64,000 nucleotides of DNA, taken from the NCBI GenBank assembly GCA_015680685.1, contig MNCI01008930.1:18408-82407 (forward strand), read 5' to 3'. The notes below the pieces were generated by a model, which saw nothing but the letters and a program-made list of their open reading frames with translations, did no database searches and was not told where the DNA came from. Below are positions 59,000-64,000 of the stretch, piece after piece (the stretch's first letter is position 1; each line of letters begins with the position of its first letter). A program made the translations under genes and the position numbers. This DNA comes from Gnetum montanum. Its lineage: Eukaryota; Streptophyta; Gnetopsida; Gnetales; Gnetaceae.

Positions 59000-59790
59000 T
59001 ACCCCCACAACTGAATAACAACTCGTCCTCAAGTCAAAGAAAGTAAGGAACAAACTCAATTGATTACATAGTGGATAGGGATGGGATTATTGATTGACCA
59101 GAAATTTATTCATGCTGCAGCAGATATGACAAAACAAAATTGGGACACAGACATAGAATTACAAAACTTTGTTGGAACTCATGTGGGTCCTGGTGGTAGT
59201 GGCTCCTCCATGGGTGCCTTTCCTTTGTCCTACACTTTAGGCTTCTGAGATTGATACCATTGAAGAAGCGCCCGACGTTTATTCTCTTCTATTGGAGAAT
59301 TATGAGTCGTCCATGCCAATGTTCCCATGTTTGATGGAGTCGGCACTTCCCATGAACATGGTAGCTGCGAGAACACTTGATTGGCCTTGACATGCTATGC
59401 CACAAATAGCTATCGTTCCTCTTCATAGGCTCGAGCCCTAACCTCTCCTCCTTTTGCTTGAATAGATTATGCAGTAATAGGAGTTTCATGATGGATGCTG
59501 AATGATTACCTTCTACTCTGCATGTTTTGCATGAGGTCCTTGGCCTCTGCCTCCCCCAGGTCGTTCGGTTGCACCTTGAGAAGGTCCTCCTTGTTGTCTT
59601 CTTTTAGGGGCCATCTATAATCACACCAAGATCAACTATTAGTAAGGTTATTGAAAAAATTTCAATGATTTCATACCTTACTCATTGCCTTTAATAAATG
59701 TTGCATTCTTTACTCAGTGTGATTTTAGAGTTAGAAATTTTTCAAGGAAGTTGCCCTGACAATTTAATGTCAGACCTGGTTTTGAGGAAT
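58151..59790 (-). mobile_element. E11: deletion derivative of an ORF-X element
   Basis: A complete LTR (58151-58999) is followed on the right by a GGGGGTA polypurine end (tacccccacaac on +). The 3' end of the E6-like internal sequence runs to about 59460. The deletion then joins it to the ORF-X start at 59614. The N-terminus there is open with a real ATG: MAPKRRQQGGPSQGATERPG (59614-59555). The leader continues to about 59790. Confidence 0.65.
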
Positions 59791-61947
59791 GTTTGATAAA
59801 ATGATGACAAAAGAAAGAATAGATTTGGCAACGAAATACTCAAAGGGTATAAGATGATGTGGTGGTGTGCAACAAGTACAAATTACAAAAGTCACGTAAG
59901 TGGATCCTCCCCAAAGTAGGTTCCAACCTATATGCCCTTGCGTAACCACACCTTAAGATGTCCGTAGGCACTTAGAAGGGTTAAATGTAATCTATACCAA
60001 TGCAAAAAAACACACACATGTTGATACCACCGTGATGAGGTATGAATTCAATGCTACACAAGACACGAGTCACAAATACATGAACAGCAAGATGGGATGA
60101 ATCAGAGAAGGGATTGCAGAGATTGGGACGTGAGGTAACTGACTCAGGGCATAATGAATCTTGAGTGTAGGGAATGAATAATGTGTCATTAGCTCGTCGC
60201 TCCAAAATCAAGATCAAGTCCATTTCTCTGATCAGTGACATCGCATCGTTTCATCCAATGATGGACAACCATAAGAGCACCATGACAACAAGGCATACGA
60301 TCACTTGGCATTTTGTGCAAGGGAGGAGTGACTTGGAATTTCTTTACAGCATACTTTTTGTTTGGCTTGTTTGACACACTCTCTTTTCCCTCCCTTTTCT
60401 CTCTCTCTTTCCTATTTTTATTTGTTTGTTTTTTTTTTGTGCCTTTAATACTCTTACTCTCATTTTTTGTTAGATCTACAAGGATCTTAGTACAGCCAAG
60501 CTTCATGATAGCGCCTACAGATGTCACCAAAGAGAATCCACAAGTTCCCTTGATGTCACACCCTGGTCATTCCCTCTTAGTCCATCATTTTTTACTGTGG
60601 GCATAATGAGCACAAAATTACTTTAAGTTTTAATGATATCAAGAATATCATCGTACCCAGAGTAGAACCTCTTATTAATAGAATGGTTGGGTGAATGTGA
60701 TGGGCTTGTTGTTCAAATAATTAGTCACTTGAGACTTGATAGCATAGAACAACACCTCAACCAACGAGTAACATGAGTGTTTTATTCGTAGATGAGATTA
60801 CTCATAAAAAGATAAAAAGACAAAAATATAAAAAAATAAATTAAAAGGTGAAAAACTAGAAAACAAAAAGTTGAAAAATTAAAGAAACAGAAAAACATTT
60901 ATTAATTCTGTGTTGTTAGAATGGAGGATACCCCTCATAAATAAATGGTTGAGCATGGCTAGAATTAATAAATGGAAGGTGGAGATCCTTGCATGTTGAA
61001 AATATTGGGACCTGGTCATACTTACCCCATTGGGGTTCACACACTTGATTAGAGTTGACATAGTGGGGCAAGTTATAAGATGTGATTAATATATAAGGAG
61101 TTGACCCACTATGGTACTTGTGACCGTAAGATGGTATGCAAGGATCAACATGTCTCCCCATGTGGCAATATTCATTGGGCCCTATGGTTGTTGGAGTATT
61201 GAGTGGTGGCCTTGATAAGGTAACATGAGGCGTTGGGTTCGAAGAGGAAGATGCACCATAGTGTTGGATTTGTGCTGAGTTGGAGGATGCAGTGGTTTCT
61301 GAACTGTGGTGTCCCTTTCGATGGTCACATCTAAAGAAGGGATGCCTTTAATGTTGTGAAGGACCTCCACTGCTGTTGACAGTAGCAACACAAGTAATGT
61401 TTGAGGGTTGGTGTTGTGGTGCAAAATCTTCTGGCATAGCTAGTGGTGATGTAGAAGGGGGTGAAGTATGAGAGTATTGAGGTTGAAGAGAAGTGTAAGG
61501 CACATGAGGTGGTGATCTTGTTGGAGAGGACATGGGTGGATAGTACTTGGGAGAATGATAATGATGAGGTGAGGTAGAGGATGCTTATCTTGTTGGAGAA
61601 ACAAGGTGTTGAACATAATAAGCATTTGACGCTGGGACATATGAAGGGTATGGTCCAGTTGGTGGTGGCCTCCCCCACGACTGAGGTTTTTTCCACTGTG
61701 GTTGGACACAGTATTTTTGTACAAACTGTAGATATCACATTCCTCCCCAATGCTCATGTAAATGTGACAAGATTAGACATTGACCTTTGGGGTGATCGTA
61801 CAAGAAAATATTACATTGATACGTATGATTGGAAATTGAGTTCTTATCCTTATTCTCTTCAACCCTTCTTTTTGATTGTCGCGTGGTGTCCTATCCTATT
61901 TCTTGATTTGGCATAGTTCGTCCTCTAATAATGTTGGTAATGGGGTG
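59791..61947 (-). mobile_element. E10: gag-only element remnant
   Basis: On minus, gag (61890-60916, Pro-rich tail as in E3) passes directly into the 3' noncoding region (60880-59791) with no protease, RT or integrase. E9's LTR interrupts its gag at 61948. The 3' LTR is lost against E11. Confidence 0.6.
60916..61890 (-). pseudogene. E10 gag remnant (knuckle and Pro-rich tail)
   Basis: The knuckle region at about 61833-61795 reads C-NI-F-LYD-H-PKGQ-C, with the second Cys lost. Then come MSIGEECDIYSLYKNTVSNH, a His/Pro/Ser-rich segment (61700-61350) and CVNPNGVSMTRSQYFQHARI (61055-60996). The same arrangement as E3, in several frames. Confidence 0.55.
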
Positions 61948-62757
61948 TGATAACGCATGGGCTGCGATATCACGTACGCGATATTGTGTCTTTCCCTACG
62001 ATATTGTGTATGTGATATCGCAACCCGTCGCTAGTTCTATAAATAAGAGGTGGCTCTCCCTTGTTTCTCGATCTAGATCTAGACCTTAGCCAAACTCTTG
62101 CCATTTTTCCATTCTAGAGTTAGAATAATTTCCCTATGCCCGTAGTAGGAGTCCCAAAGTGAACGGATCTTTATTCAAACAATTTTGTACCTGAGCACAC
62201 AATTATGTACGGCAATAAAGATGAACTTTTGGATAAACCTTGTAGTATATGGACTAAGCTAAATAGGACTTTAATTATTGTTAATTGTTTAATGCTTTCT
62301 TAAGGACTTAATCTCTCTCAACCCTCAACTCTCATAGTTAAGTGCATTTAGTACGACCGCTTTGAGCACGTGCATTACACTTGGTAATCCCAGTAACGAA
62401 TAGCGTTTGGTAATCCTAGCAGCGTTGCATTAGTTTAGGGTGTGAAATGGCAAGTGGGAACAAATACTGATGCTAGGGTAATTAAGGCTTAGTTAGTTAA
62501 AGTTAGTTACTTAGTCTCTTCACCCTTTCCTCTCTTAGCATAGGCAATAACAACATAAAAGATATAAAAATAACATGCCTCAAGCTTACTTAACCATATA
62601 ACTATGAAAAATACAAGTAAGCTTGGGAGGACAATGATTGATTAACCTTAGGTGTTCCATAAGGTGTGTAGGCACTTAATCTATGGAGTTCGACTAGATC
62701 ACGCATGTAATGCTCGTATTCGTATGGTTGAGTGTAGGGGTATCTCACCACTCATCA
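61948..62757 (+). repeat. E9 5' LTR
   Basis: 810 bp, TGATAACGC...CACTCATCA. Four GATATC/GATATT palindromic units (61970-62020) precede TATAAATA at 62038-62045. Confidence 0.85.
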
Positions 62758-62758
62758 T

Positions 62759-62776
62759 TGGCGCCGTTGCTGGGGA
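62759..62776 (+). promoter_or_regulatory. E9 primer-binding site
   Basis: TGGCGCCGTTGCTGGGGA, one base after the LTR, 17 of 18 bases complementary to the 3' end of plant tRNA-Asp. The reference PBS for this family in the window. Confidence 0.85.
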
Positions 62777-62823
62777 CTAAGTTGTTTGTGCGCTAAGTAG
62801 AACATAGGAAATCATCCACATCG

Positions 62824-64000
62824 TTGGGAAGCTTAAATGAACCCTTAGGGTTAATCAGAAGAAAAATTAAAAAATGGTCAATCAGCACACCGAATAAGAT
62901 AACAATGTCTTCTTCTTCTCATAAAAGCACTTCACCACCTAGGGATCACATAAGAGACAGTCGGCGACACAACATACATAACCAAGAATCGCCAGTTCCT
63001 CAATAGTATCGGGTGGTATATACTCATCACGATGAGTATATACCCGATTTTACTTTATCCTCCATTAGGATGAACAACTGCGTTGGAAAGACCTGTAAGG
63101 TGACATAGTGTTACCCCCAGATCGGGCAGTCCCTAACATGCTCCTTCATGCTCTTGCACAGATAGACATAACACAGCTATATGTTGAATACATTGTATGT
63201 GATTGCGACACAAGGATTTACCATCCCATAGTAATGCAACGTCAACGAGATGCACGACAAGAGAGTTACCATACATCGTTGAAGGGCAAAGGACCCCACA
63301 ATGCTTCACCTATCATAAGAGAAATTAAGGGTGGTGAACCTATCTCAATAGGTTCTCCACAAAATGATGTTCCCCATTTTAACGATAGTGAGGAGGTGGT
63401 GTATTAGAACCTTCGCTCCACGATACACAACCCTGGTTTTGATTCCCACGAACATTAAGTGTTCAATGAGGGAAAACAAACAAAAGATAAGGGCAAGCAT
63501 TCTAATCGTCATCATGATTAGGGTCGGGATCACTAAAGAGAAGGTAAGAAACATCATCATGGCGATGGTTCCCCTTCTTCTTCACCTTCATCACATCACT
63601 CACCCTCTCCTTCCACATTAGGATGTAGTCACAAAGAGCCCAACCATGAGGATAAGGGTAAGGATAAGCAAAATGAGAGACCTCAACGAGAGAGTCGAGA
63701 GTGAGGATGAGGGCATTCAAGAGAATCAAGGCATGGAAGAAGGGAAAGTAGGGAACCGCGTAGGCATCACAGATGCCATGAAAGAAATGACAACGATGAA
63801 CCCCTACTTGCCACCCGAAGTATGTTAGATATTATGGAGGCTGTGAGGATACCTACAAGGCATTAGAAAGATAGCCGGATCAAGAGACTAGACATGAATA
63901 ATATCCCACGATTTGAGGGGGGATACAACGCTGATCCGCAGAATCACTTATAGGCATTTCACGATGCCTGTGCCTTGCAAAATATTGAGAATGAGTGGTA
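62824..64000 (+). pseudogene. E9 gag remnant, cut by window end
   Basis: An N-terminal Ser/Arg/His-rich segment (MSSSSHKSTSPPRDHIRDSR near 62908) is followed by a charged low-complexity part (63500-63760). The gag core begins with RLDMNNIPRFEGGYNADPQN at about 63880-63940. The frame is interrupted by stops. Confidence 0.6.

Larger units (their letters stand above)
61948..64000 (+). mobile_element. E9: LTR element, 5' part (continues past window)
   Basis: The 5' LTR (61948-62757), a near-perfect PBS and a gag region run to the window end. It is inserted in E10; the left flanking pentamer is gggtg at 61943-61947, and the matching TSD would lie outside the window. Confidence 0.8.

Noticed and set aside
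61970-62020. Regular palindromic repeats that look superficially like a CRISPR or satellite array
   Set aside because: Units are short, unspaced, inside LTRs upstream of TATA, and the genome is a plant; they are treated as U3 motifs.

Overview
This is a stretch of nuclear DNA from a land plant. The evidence is two type III polyketide synthase (chalcone synthase superfamily) genes, one of them carrying the intron position typical of that family. They sit in a sea of decayed Ty3/gypsy LTR retrotransposons of the non-chromovirus (Athila/Tat-like) kind, with primer-binding sites matching plant tRNA-Asp. The two PKS genes are GC-rich and the surroundings are AT-rich. The lineage cannot be fixed from sequence alone; a large-genome, possibly non-flowering plant is a guess.

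Layout: 29-3954 is a pol-less LTR element (E1) with a perfect 5-bp target-site duplication (TSD). 4160-5955 is a duplicated segment that ends in a PKS 3'-end pseudogene. 5956-10985 is a reverse-oriented gag-pol remnant (E5). 10986-24780 is a three-level nest: E4 (+) is interrupted by E3 (-), TSD acata, and E3 is interrupted by E2 (-), TSD gtggt; a 369-bp run of N lies inside E2. 24960-35880 holds three elements (E13, E6, E12) with an unusual gag-like ORF and no recognised pol. 35990-45710 is a 3'-pol remnant (E8) followed by the most complete gag-pol element (E7). 45711-57100 is the only gene-bearing interval: a two-exon orphan fragment, a tRNA-derived SINE-like sequence, the divergent PKS pair (PKS-A on -, PKS-B on +), and the second copy of the duplicated segment with an internally deleted PKS pseudogene. 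58151-64000 returns to nested LTR elements (E11, E10, E9).

PKS-A and PKS-B keep the Cys-His-Asn triad and should be catalytically competent. Both change residues of the acyl/cyclisation pocket, and PKS-B carries a 21-residue insertion, so neither can be assumed to be a standard chalcone synthase. They are head-to-head across about 1.6 kb that contains a long direct repeat, a smaller tandem repeat, G-boxes and TATA boxes. With two related pseudogenes, the window is a small PKS cluster torn apart by duplication and retrotransposition.

The retroelements look like an autonomous/non-autonomous community. Related LTRs (TGATGA...CTCATCA), a GGGGGTA polypurine end, a T-rich 3' noncoding region and a GATATC-palindrome array upstream of TATAAATA recur in elements with full pol, with gag+protease only, with gag only, or with the unrecognised ORF. 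All alignments here were made by eye; no database search was possible.
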